This document shows positions 36,504 through 48,800 of a stretch of 64,000 bases of DNA, piece by piece (position 1 is the first letter of the stretch; the number at the start of each line of letters is the position of its first letter). Origin of the DNA: Tubulanus polymorphus (lineage: Eukaryota > Nemertea > Palaeonemertea > Tubulaniformes > Tubulanidae); assembly GCF_964204645.1 (NCBI RefSeq), contig NC_134026.1:19176650-19240649 (forward strand), read 5' to 3'. Under the pieces are notes generated by a model that saw only the letters and a list, made by a program, of their open reading frames with translations, ran no database searches and was not told the origin of the DNA. A program made the translations under genes and the position numbers.

Positions 36504-38121
36504 CATGTAGTCATGGCTATCTACAATCAATCCCACTTCCCCGACTCATTTGAATGAGGAATTACAGGTAAGAATCTTAACCTGTTCGAGAAACTGCGTT
36601 TACAGTTTGATGGAATTGTTTGACCAACTATGATTTCATCCTTGATTAAAAGAAGAAGGAAATTCAATTACAAAATGATCTATTCTCCATTGGAATGTTT
36701 AATTTTTTTTAGAGAAAAACTAATGCAGTGTCTAAAAAAAGATTAAAATTTAGATTCTTCATGAAAATGAGGGGTAATTTTAACTTGTCAATCATCCTCA
36801 ATGACAATCTAATCATTTAATCATCATCGGTGCAATCTAATTTGAACATGATATGGTCGAAACCGAACCCTGTCCGCAAAAACGCTGGAATGTATATTTA
36901 GATTTATGAATAGATATATGGTAGATATGAAAAATTTGATATCTTGAAATAATTGAGATCACTCGATAATGGCCTCGATAAGGAGAAAAATCACAGCTTT
37001 TTATGGAAAATAAAACAATAACATTAAGTAAATTAGGTTCCAATTAGTTTCCAATAGACAAATTGGACTGAAATTATTTACAACATCTATATTCTATTAA
37101 GTGTATTCTGTATCACAGCCATTTTTGAACAACTTTTAACTTATCTATACAATATACAAACAAACTTGAGTAAGTTGAGTGCTCCCACGGAAAAAATTCA
37201 ATATATCATACTATAGATACAATATAAATAAAACCTGGCTTCCGTCATCGAATTTACATGTACTTTTATACGATGTGTATTGTTTAGATCTAATGGAGAT
37301 ACATAGAATAATACAAAGAACATCTGAATATGTATAATTAACTGTGTACATGTAAAAAAGACTGAGTAGTCTCTACACAAGTCAGATCCAATCAACCCGG
37401 ATTACCGCTCAGATATTCCTTAAATATCTTTTTAGCCCTACCTGTTGTTTTAATGGTATATCAAACACTATGCGCAAATGATATAAGATCCATCTAACTA
37501 AAACCATTGGACACATCTTCCTGGTCCAAGAACAAACTTAAGTCATTAGTAGCAAACAAGTAAATAACAGTCTAACAAGCCTTATCTTTATCAGTCTTAT
37601 CCAAATTCAGATATTACCTATAGTTCAGGTAAACATAAAGTGGGTAAAACATGCTCATAAAACCGATGAATTGGATTAATTTCATCGGCCTTGAATAATC
37701 CGCATTAAATATATAACAATTTCTATATCTGCCGGTAATTGGCTCGGGGATTTTTCCTGCAAAACAACACACAATTCGTGGAACCTTATGAATGATATAG
37801 AGTCATCAAATGACACTACATGCACACTTCGTCCCTCTAGAACTATGGATAGGTAATTATCTAGTTAATGCTTAATGTCACCGATGTCAGTGACACATTG
37901 CAGCGTTTCACTAGAATCATGTTGTTCAGAGTTAATCACGCTAGCAGTCAGCGTGTGACTATTACCAATGAGTCATCGATTTAATTTTCTTGAAGATGGC
38001 AGCACGTGCACGCAGAATTCATCGGAGGTCTAGCTCAAAAATCACTCTCATCAACCTAATCTCTATTAGATGTACAATATTGTGGGCATGGATTCATGTT
38101 CATCAAAATTTGCCTGTGAAT

Positions 38122-38127
38122 TTTATT
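38122..38127 (-). terminator. Candidate poly(A) signal of the LOXHD1-like gene
   Basis: On the minus strand AATAAA occurs about 490 nt after the TGA stop. A weaker ATTAAA lies closer, at 38505-38510. Which one is used, or whether the UTR runs to 34614-34619, cannot be told from sequence. Confidence 0.3.
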
Positions 38128-38617
38128 CATTCCCTTACCATAAATCAAATGCATTCCATCTTTCAAAGCTTTCTGCTGGAGAAACCCAGCATATTTGTAG
38201 CCTTGGAATATTTTGTAAGAGGTTTACTTGCTGCCTCAAATCTGTTTGAAATATTCCCCGGATTCAACCATGAAAGTGCAAAGCATAGTAGTTTAACAAT
38301 CTCTAATTATGGAAATTGTGTGATGTTGCCATAAAGCAAACATATGTGTTGAAGCTTGGACGTATAAACTAGAGTCTCAACTACTCATTTCATGCATCCA
38401 TGGTTGAAGTAAACCTAAGTGCTACAAAAAGATACCAGTATCTATATACTACGCTAATCTCGTAGTTACAAAGTAAAGTGCTCTAGCTGAGCACAGTTCA
38501 TAAATTTAATAGTGAGGTTATGAGCTTGGTAGAAATTATTTTGATCCAAGATTTTAATGAGTTGAAGGTGTAAGCCACTTAGAGAGATGTTATCATTTCT
38601 ACGCCCTATAGCTTTCA

Positions 38618-39844
38618 TCATTGGCCGTCCTTTTCATTTTCTTCATCTTTGTCTTTTTCATTTCCATCTTCTTTCTGGTCAGTTCCATTATCGCTAGTAG
38701 GCTCTTTATCTTTTCCTTCATTTTCATCATCAGCAGCATCTTCCAACTGTTGGTATTTGCTCGGCGCTTTTGATGGTAAAAGCTCTCTTTCAATTTGCTG
38801 ATCGCCATAACTTTCAGATAACCAACTGGAAGAAAATCAATTTTAATAGGTGAAATAAATGATTGTCAATGATCGAAATGAAATTGCAGTACCCTCCGTC
38901 TACTTTCGACTCTCCATTGCTTTGTTTTACGAACCATAACTACTTAGAAACTAGTAATGCTTGATAATCTAACAATTAATTTCAATATTCAACACCCTCT
39001 GGTGAATCTATATAGAATCCAATTGCTTTGAAACTCACCACAAACAGTCATGAGTTACAGCATGAAAATATGCATAAAGTATGGATATAAATGGATTTAC
39101 ATATCGTTTCAATATTCAACGCCCCTGGTAAACAATATATACAGAAACTTTGAATGACCCTGCAACTCACTAGAGAACACGTCATAAGCTAGATCTTTAC
39201 AATGGATTCTGATAACATTGTAAAGTTTACCAATATGAATGGATACACTATACTCATTCAATATTCAATCCCCCCCCCTCACCACAATCAGAGAACATGT
39301 CATGAGCTACAACTTTGGCATAGTGACATATATGAAAATATCATATCATTTCAATTATCAACTCCACCTGATGAAATTGCTGTTAATGACCTCACAACTG
39401 GTCACATAGAGATTTCATAATTGGTTACAGAATAGAAATGATTTCTTACTTGTAACAGATGAACTCATATTCATCTCCCTCTACTTCTGACTCAATGATG
39501 AAAACCTTATCTAAAAACCATCCAGGAGCTTGTCCACCACCATCATGACCGATAGTCAATTTGCTCAGTTCACCTAAGCCAACAGCTTCTATACTGAATT
39601 TATCAACCTAAAATGAAGATTCATGTCGTATCAATACATTCACACGTAAAAAAAATATTTAGTCCAAAACAATATCGATTTTCTCCAACCTTTCCAGTCT
39701 CGAATCGAGTACCCTCTTCTTGCGAAATGAGTAGGAAACGTTTACCACTGTCCCATTTTTCCCCATGAAGAATTACGTAAACTTGCGCATCCGTTCCCGA
39801 ATATTCATCATTCCCGGTGTGAGTAATCACTGTGTATTCAACAG
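38618..39844 (-). CDS. LOXHD1: PLAT 12 (type B) and acidic C-terminus
   Basis: Exons 39690-39844, 39450-39607 and 38618-38825. Motifs: EYTVITHTGNDEYSGTDAQV, LHGEKWDSGKRFLL, VDKFSIEAVGLGELSKL, IGHDGGG, GWFLDKVFI and NWLSESYGDQQIERELLP. About 50 residues follow, rich in Asp, Glu, Lys and Asn, ending EENEKDGQ at TGA. The donor after FETGK is GTTGGA, a weak site. Confidence 0.93.
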
Positions 39845-42800
39845 CTACAAAACATTAAAAATAACAAATGACAACCAGATTTCATTAAAAATACTTGGTT
39901 TATCTTTTATGTGTACAATATGTATGGTGTACGCACTTTCCAAAGGTTTGTCTTCTTCACTCCAAGTGACCGGGAATTCACGAATGATATCACCATCTCC
40001 TTCGGTGACATCGAACCATCTATTAACTGGTATTTCTGCTTTTAGCTCATTGTTCTTGACATTTTCCAAAACGACCTGAAATCCAAAGAGCAACGATATT
40101 GAATAAGAGCGAGTGAAAAACAATAAGTCCAAGACGTCATTTTGAATTTGACAAAATCACACCTATTCTTGCACCGGTTACCAGTTTGTAAAAGAATTGA
40201 GTTTCAAGTCTTGAAAATTTTAGATGGTCTCGCTCTAAGTCATTTTTTAAACATCCTATCAGTATCACTGTATAAACCAAACAGGTCTTTGTATTTGGCT
40301 AACTTTTTATGGTTAAACATTGTCTTATATATTACTATGGTCACAGGGTAGGATCCAGGAAGAAGAACTTAGGGTCTAACCAAATATCTTTAGGGTAAAT
40401 TGATAAGAAAAGGGCATTCTGGCAGCACCTTACCGGTGTTGTTTAACAGAAATCACCCATTTTATTTTCTTTTTCCACAAAATTGTGCCAATTTTGAAAA
40501 TGGTCTTATGAATAAACGTGCTTAAGTAAAGTTTTAACTCAAATTTTAGGGTCTGAATCCGTCCCTGGTCACCATGCATTTTGGAATTCTTTGCTGTTTA
40601 AAATCAGAAGCTGCACCAGTCTAGTCGAGTTCAAAACCACAACCTAAGAGCTTTCTTATTCAGCTATAATTCAATCATTTATATATCTTGTTTCATGACA
40701 AAAAGCTTTTATCAACTAGTCAATTAGTTTATAATGAATTTTATGTACTTGTATAATGTACATGGCACTGATCCACAATGGAATGCAGTTTGTAAAAATG
40801 AATTATTATTATCATTTCCAAACACGGGATGCACATCAACTACCGGTGAGACAATGTCTGTGTAAGTGAAACAAGATCTATTTTCAACAGCCCATTTTCA
40901 AAAGGAAAAATCTATTACCTTTTCAAGTTTCCAACCGGAGGCACTTCCTTCATCATTGTGTTGTATTCGTATTTTTTGAATAGTTCCAACTTCATCAGCA
41001 CTGACAGTAACCTTTAATGATATATATTTAATATAAAGATATGAATGATGCAGCTGCTAACAAAGATGATTAAACCGAATGCAACGCAATAATCTTCATC
41101 AAATCACCTCAAATTCATCAGTTTGTCCTTGTTCAAATAAGCCACTGCTTCCTGCACCGAGTGGTATGAGACTAGTGCTACCTCTATCTCCAAACACTGT
41201 CAGAGAAACTTCTGCATCGGTGCCCGAAAATCCTTCATCAGCAGTATAAGTGTATACTTTCCATTTGTCGGCGTCTTCATCGATGATCTTCGTTAATTCA
41301 ATTTCCTTCTCTGCTGAGGTTAAATGATTGACTTGGTCATCAAATAACCAACTAAAAAGAAAAAAAAACACAAATCAGCACCAAATTTAAGCTTATTGCA
41401 TCTCAAACTGCTGATTGTTCCCTGTTTATCTAGTGAGTACTCAGAGAAAATATCAAACTACTCTTCGTCTTGGTATATTAAAGAGGAATATCCTAGTAGT
41501 TTTGATGCCTGTACCCAGTCTATGAAACTGGTCTTAGGACAAAGACTTTTTAAAAACATAGAAAGCGGGACGAACGAATGAAAGAATGGATGGACGACAA
41601 GACAAAAAGTGAATGCAATAGCCTGCTGGGATTAAAGCCGCAAGTGGGCTAAAAGCAGGTCCCAGTTGGTCAAAAGTTGGTTAGAGTTAAACAGTGGAAA
41701 GCTGACTAAGTGACAATCAAAAGTTCATTGTTACTACGGTATTTATCTGCCTGTTATCTTTAACCAACCTCTTGAGAAACTGGTCCCAGATTTGAGAAAC
41801 TGGACGTATCGGCCCCACTCCGCGCGGCTGCGCCACCGCGCAGGATTTACGTGAAGCAGCAAACACAAACATGGCCACTCTCTCAATTTTCAATGATAGA
41901 AATCGTGTGTGCATTTCAATTATTTCGGCTGTTAGGGTTTTAAGGCACAATATAAGTTGATGATGTGATATGGCGATGTTAATTAATGATAATTCCGCAG
42001 TGAAGCTAGTCACGAACGGTGCCGATTGAGTGTACAGCTGCCAAAAACACTGAAATGTGCGTAGTTGCGTAACTATTTGCAGTGAATTGCAGACGAAACA
42101 TGAAGCCTTAACGGCAGTTTAAAAAAAAATTATACCAATCGCAATTGTAAAATAAAAATGAGATAGAACCTTAAAATTCTGGCCATTTCTAAAATGTTAT
42201 TACCGGTACTAATTTTTAGTCAGTGCCGAACGTTTAGTTTTCCAACAATAATGAGGGGTGGTAGGTAGTCATGCAATTCAAGTCATCATTTATTACACGT
42301 TACTTCCGTGTTGTTGAAAATCTCGCGAGTCCTGGACTAAACCCCAATGAACAATGTGATCTGTGTGCTGGCCACAAATGCACACAGATCACACTACACT
42401 ACCCATTACACACTCCAGTACCCACAGCTTTCATATATCCATCCAAATATTTAGAGTGTCTTTCTTCCGGTATCCAGTTCCACAGTAATTGATTGAGGTT
42501 GACTCCAAGGTTAAAATTGGTCATTTCAAAATGTTCAATGAGCCAAATTTTACTTGAAAACTGTGGAATCGGGTACTGGTTTTCAAAATCTGTCACTGTC
42601 GATAGAAATAGCAATATATACCTGTTGTTGTCAAATTGGTATATAATCTTATCATCCTTTGCTTCTTTGATGAGGATTTGGTGCAAAAACCATCCGGATC
42701 CTTCCCCTCGACCATCGTGACCAACGATGATTTTCGTTAATTCTCTTAGATCAACAGCGGCAATCGTGAACGCATCCGTCTGAAATGAGAAATCGAATGA

Positions 42801-45800
42801 ATTGATTACGGTAGCTCAAACTGCATCACTAACATATGTGATATTTTGCATAGTTCAAAGAAATAGGTTGTATCCCCTTACTATCTGAAGTTCTGCTTTA
42901 CTGGTTAGCTTAAAGTTCTACCTAGCTAGTCAAATATTATGTGTAAGAATAGTAATGTAACAACAAGTAGTTTAATGAAGTATTTGGTATCAAATAATAT
43001 GGAGCTTATCACTACTAAAGATAAAGCAGTGGGACACCCTTATTAGCAACAGTGAGAAATGGTTTGATCATTCAAGCTCTTTAAATATTAAAATCTTTAT
43101 GCAGGGGTGCTTTCAAAACAATTTGGTAAACTTATGATCAGAAATGCTTCAGTAGGTTGATTGTATTGAACTGTAAAATAGAAATTCCAAAAATTTATCT
43201 CTATAAAGCTATTCAGTAACATGGATTTCTGATAGCTCTGGATCCAAAGTTGAGTATGGATATTTCACAATGTTCTTCCATCAAATCAAGCAAGTGAAAA
43301 TCAATACACATGTGTTACCTGACTTTTTTCAAATTTCTTCTCAGTATTCAAGCTTTTCTTCAACAGTCGTTTTCCTGTGTCACCGCGTTCACCAAATATT
43401 TGTAAATGGGCATTTGATTCACTTCCAGCAAACTCCAGATCACCCGTGAATACCTCCACATAGTAATGTTTGACTAGAATGATACAATGATACGATGAGA
43501 TGAATTCAACTTCTGAACCAACAAATTCATGGCAAAACATCATCGAAGACTCTAGCCTAAATTCAAGTAGGCCCGCAGAATAAGGGAAATATCAAGGGTG
43601 TCATTCTCAGAAAGAAAATTTCGACCAAAACACTGATCTAAGTAGAGTACAGCCTAAATAAATATCCTATAAAGGACTAAAATGTAAAATAGTAGCTCCA
43701 GGTCATTTGATTTAAAACTAAACCAGGAAATCACATGTGTTAGATATAGAACTATTTCAGTAGCAACGATATTTACTGGCAACAGTAGGACAAAATATCA
43801 AAGCGTTTTCACACCATCGTTTTCAACTAGGGGTCCAGGTGCACTGATAATTTCAATATGCAATGCTTCCTGGTGAACAAATACAGAAACCAATGACCAT
43901 GAAATAGAAAATGTCATGAGCTACAACCTTGCAATTGGTAACAAAATATGAATAGATCCCAATCTAAATGGAAATACGATGTAAATTGTCATCCAACGCC
44001 CCCTGAAGGTATGCATGAGTCAATGACTTTGAAAATCACCAAAATCATACGAAGTCTCATGATCTACAACTTCAAAACAAATGTTCTAATGAAAACTTCA
44101 AGTCTCGATTTTGCCAAAACAACAATGGCCATACAATAACTATCTTAATTGGACCGATTGGGAAAATTTTTTTGGCTGCAGATACATCTAGAGTAGATAC
44201 ATATACAAACCAAATATCACAAATTTTATGTACAGACAAATGGACAACTAGAAAGAAACTTCAAAAGAGGACGTTCGTTTGTGAAACGCATGTAGACCCA
44301 GACACCTCCCACATTGATTGGAAAATTTGAATACCGGCTATTCAAGTGTCATCCTACTGCGTAATTCAAAAATTATTCTTTGGGATTCAAAAATCGAGGA
44401 ATCAACCATAAATTCTGCCATAAGTTTTACATCTATTCAAAAAATTGAGTAGGAGGCCGGTGAAGGTTTTAACGTTTTAAGTTAGTTCTCATGAGACTGA
44501 ATGCAAGTGGATTTAGGGTAGACTAGTCCTACCCTTCAGAATTTGAATTTGCCCACCAAAAAGTATTTGACTAGATTTTCTAAGCAAAAATAAATCCAAA
44601 TGGCATAAAATACCCCTTTCGGTCCTATATATTCGGAGGGCCAAAGGAACCCCACCAATGTTTGCCTTGCACTTAGATAACCATAAAATAAAAGTAGTCA
44701 GGAAGTATTAATGGCAAGAAAACTTGAGTAAAATATTTATTAAACACATTTTATAACAGGATATGATCTGTAGTCAAATGTGTGTCTGCCAGATGATGTT
44801 TCTTCTAGGCTGTTTATATCCTAAAAATTAAAAAAAACAAAAACAGCGACAATAGATATTTCAATACATGTCCCCTGGACAAGAATTATTTCAGAGAGAG
44901 TCTATAAAACGTGAATACTTGATTGTACAATCTAATGGCATAGCAGTTGGCTCCAGTTGAAAAATCATTGGACAAAAGAAAAAATCAAAAAAGTTTTGGC
45001 GCCAAAAAATCTAATTTGTTGCCAGGTTTGTTTACACATGTGCGCGATGCACGTGGTTATATTATTGTTTACATCTGACGTCATGGGCAGATCGCAAGCC
45101 CCGCCCCACGTGTCAATCAAATGGCTTATAGGCAAAATGTTAAAAGAACCCTACTAAAAAAACTATGCAGTGTAACAATCCAGGATTTTCGGTACGGAAT
45201 CCGACGTCAAATACCTTCCTATTAAAGGTTTTTTGGTGTATATCGGATAAATAATAATTATGATATTCACTTCATAAAATTTGAAGTGGATTGCTTCCGA
45301 TTCATGGCGGCTGTATTTAGTCACGTAGGTCAAACTGACAGCATGTGTGTGCGTGTCGAGCGGACCATTGCGTAATTTTCAATGCTGCGAACGTCTCTAG
45401 ATTCTCACAGGGCCTCTATGCGCTTACAAAGAATTAAGTTACCATATATGTTGACACTCACCTTTAAAGAGACTTCGTACAGTCCTCTAAAGTTAACATC
45501 CACGATACAACGATTTTAAAAATGGCACTTCTGTCGATCACTATACCCTCTACGTCATAAGCAACACGTGATGTGTGATGTCACACAAACGGCGTGAAGA
45601 GCATTTTTTCAAGAGGGCACAGCAAAAACTAACCAACTATTTTTAACCAAATTCAATCCCAACTTGAAGACACCATTTCTGATGCGGAATTTGAGGAAAT
45701 CTCTAACTAACTGGCTTTAAAACGACCTTAAACGTCTGTCAACCAAATCGGAAGTGCGTCATCAACTGGCAAACCGATCACATAAGGACGTTCGTCTAAC

Positions 45801-48800
45801 GAACATCCTAAAAAGGGAATATAATTACCACTGGGGCTTCACCCCTAGTGGGCTTAAGATATCCTTCTCCCTAACCTTTAAGCATGTCATCCTTCTTTTC
45901 TTTACTGACAGCAATTTCAACGATACCATCAGACTCATCGTTCACTCGAATCCAATCACTGAAGTCAAACGAATAGGAAGCACTAGTCTCTTCTTCTCTC
46001 AAAAGTACCTGAAAATAATTGCAGCCTAAACCGTTAGAATCCCCAGTTGAATAAATTATTCTGATGAAGGGATTATAGGGTCATTTACTCATGGGATAGT
46101 TATTTCCCCAGAAAATAAGGGTCCAGTTTGGATATTTTGTATTTCTTATGCTGGATATTTACTATGCTGAATGTTGCTCTTTTGGGGTGTTTTCAAGAAT
46201 CCTTGTTTAAAATTCCACGCTTCATAAGCATTACCAGGTACTGGTATTCATACTCACATCTTCAAGAAACCAAGCAACTTCATCAGCGGATCCGGACAAG
46301 TGAAGACGAATTTTGTAAACAGGGCCAATTTCTTGTTTAACAGTTATCTACAAAATCGAACATACATAAAATTATTTGTCTTTCACATTGGCAATCTATG
46401 AACTGGAAGAGAGAAATTCTTTAAGTGGATTGTGGATCATTTACAGACCAATACAAAAGAAATTGGCAATAATGTTTGTCAGGTGAGCAGATTATGGTAA
46501 ACATTACCATATATGAAATCACAGATTTTTTTATTACAGAACTCGGCTTTCAAAATTTCATTCAGATCTTACATCAAACTCATTGGTCTTCAGCTCTTCA
46601 AACTGGACACCTTCTTCTGCACCAAGAGGCACCATATCTGAGACACCATTATCTCCATAGATAACCATAAATAAACTAGCAGTAGTACTGCCACCAGCAC
46701 CGGTCTTGGTCCACACCTTCCATTTATTAGCTATATTAAATAGATTAATAAGTTAGATATCCATGAAGCATTTCTCAACCATGACGTATGAATTTACCTC
46801 AAGGTCAGTCAATTTGAGCAGAAAAAGTGTATGTTCCCATGTACGCATGTATTGTGCATCACCATTGATTGAGTTTATAGACTTACTTGGAGGAGTGTCA
46901 TCAAGAATTTCAGTGAGGAACAATGTTTTTTCAGTGAGATTATCTTCACTGCCATCAAACAGCCATCTTAAAAAAATTTGAATGTAGAATTATAAGACAA
47001 AATGTAGAAACTGATAAGCCACGATTGACATGATGTATACCGTATTTTCTGGTGTGTAAGTCGAGTTTTTGAGACCAAAAATCATGTCCAAAAAAACGTA
47101 GGTCGACTTATACACCGGCTACACTTTCGATATCGTTTTAAACTGATGATGTTTAGAGTTCAAGGTCGCCATGATGAAATGGAATATTAATTTATGTTAG
47201 GCTACACTCATATACCAATTAGAATTTAGGATGTTGATAAAAATAGTTTCTTATAGTTTGGAAATGTTTCAAAATTAACTAATGTTAAAAATCAAAAGAG
47301 AAAGAAAACCGCGTATATTCATTGTACAGTGTTTATATAAGCCGCGATGCTGTGGCAGCATGCCAATAATCAATACACAGTCAGTCTAATACTAGACAAC
47401 AGGCGCGCGGCATTCAATGTATATACACTATACATTCAACACATGGATACAAATAATGAGCACTAATCCGGTAATTTAATATTAGAAACAACAGATCCCA
47501 ATGATCTAATAATGCAAACAGTGGTAAAGACTCTCAACTACTATGACAATGAGATCGGCACTGTTTTCAATGCGACATATATAAACACATGAAGAAGAGA
47601 CTCGACTTATACACCGACTATAGCCCTAGCACAACTTTTTAAACTGAAAATTTGACCTCGACTTATACACCGGGTCGACTTGTACACCGGAAAATACGGT
47701 ACGTACCGTTCGTTAAGAAACAGGTATCGTTTGGTGTCATCCTTGTTTTCTCTGATGATGATCTTATCCAGGTACCATCCAGATCCTGTAATTTTACCGT
47801 CATAACTGACCACTAATTTCGTCAATTCATTCAAATCAACGGCATTTATCATAAACACATCCATCTGAAAATACCGAATTGTTATGCATATCAGCCATTT
47901 TTAGTCGAAAACGAAGTTTAGTTACATAGCAGCCCAGTAGAACTAGGGGTCCAGGGACACCATGCCCACTTGGGAAATGGTTTCAAATGCTCAACAATCT
48001 AACAATTTCAATATTCAACGCCCCCTGGTGACCATTTACAAAAACCAACGACCTTGAAACTCACCAAAATCATAGAACATGTCAGCAGCTACGATTTTGT
48101 AATTGATTGTGATATATGCCTCGTTACCAATTTAATATGGAAATACTAAGTCATTCTACTAGTCAACGCCCCCTGGTGACCATATTCAAAACCCAATGAC
48201 CTCGAAACTCACCACAATCATAGAACATGTCATGAACTACAACTTTGCAATTGATCATGGTAACAAAATATGCCTAGGTACCAATATAATAAGGAAATAC
48301 TAAGTTATTCTACTATTCAACGCCCCCTGGTGACCATATAGAAAAACTAATGTCCTTAAAACTCACAACAATCATAGATGATGTCATGAGCTACAACTTT
48401 CCAATTGATTGTGGTTACAAAATATGCATAGGTACGAATATAATAAAGAAATGCTAAGATATTGTATTATTCAACACCCCCTGGTGGCCATATACGAAAT
48501 CCAATTACCTTGAAACTCACCACAATAATAGAACACGTTATGAGCTACAACTTTTTAATTGATTGTGGTATCAAAATACGCTTAGGTATGAATATAATGT
48601 GGAAAAACTTTTTCCCACTTACGAATGAGTACTGCTGACACCAAGATGGCCGCCAATTGCGTCATAATTGGCTGATGAAAAATACCTGTCTGAGGTATAA
48701 AACATCCCTTTCCAAAGAATACCCATCACAAATTGCAATGAGAAATGGTAAACCAGTAGGAAGCTACAGGACTCAGAATTCGGGCAAAAATTAACATTTT

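Larger units (their letters stand above)
27182..38121. other. Intergenic region; repeats and likely 3' UTR
   Basis: Between the fibrinogen-domain gene and the candidate 3' end of the LOXHD1-like gene I see no exon chain with recognisable protein motifs. The stretch holds MITEs (27788, 28579, 31105, 35375, 36155, 36331), a poly-G tract and a diverged duplication near 34120. A second AATAAA on the minus strand at 34614-34619, followed by a GT-rich stretch, would allow a much longer 3' UTR for the LOXHD1-like transcript. Confidence 0.45.

Noticed and set aside
37990-38334. 114-codon plus-strand frame near the 3' end of the LOXHD1-like gene
   Set aside because: No domain signal; lies where the minus-strand 3' UTR and its AATAAA are expected.
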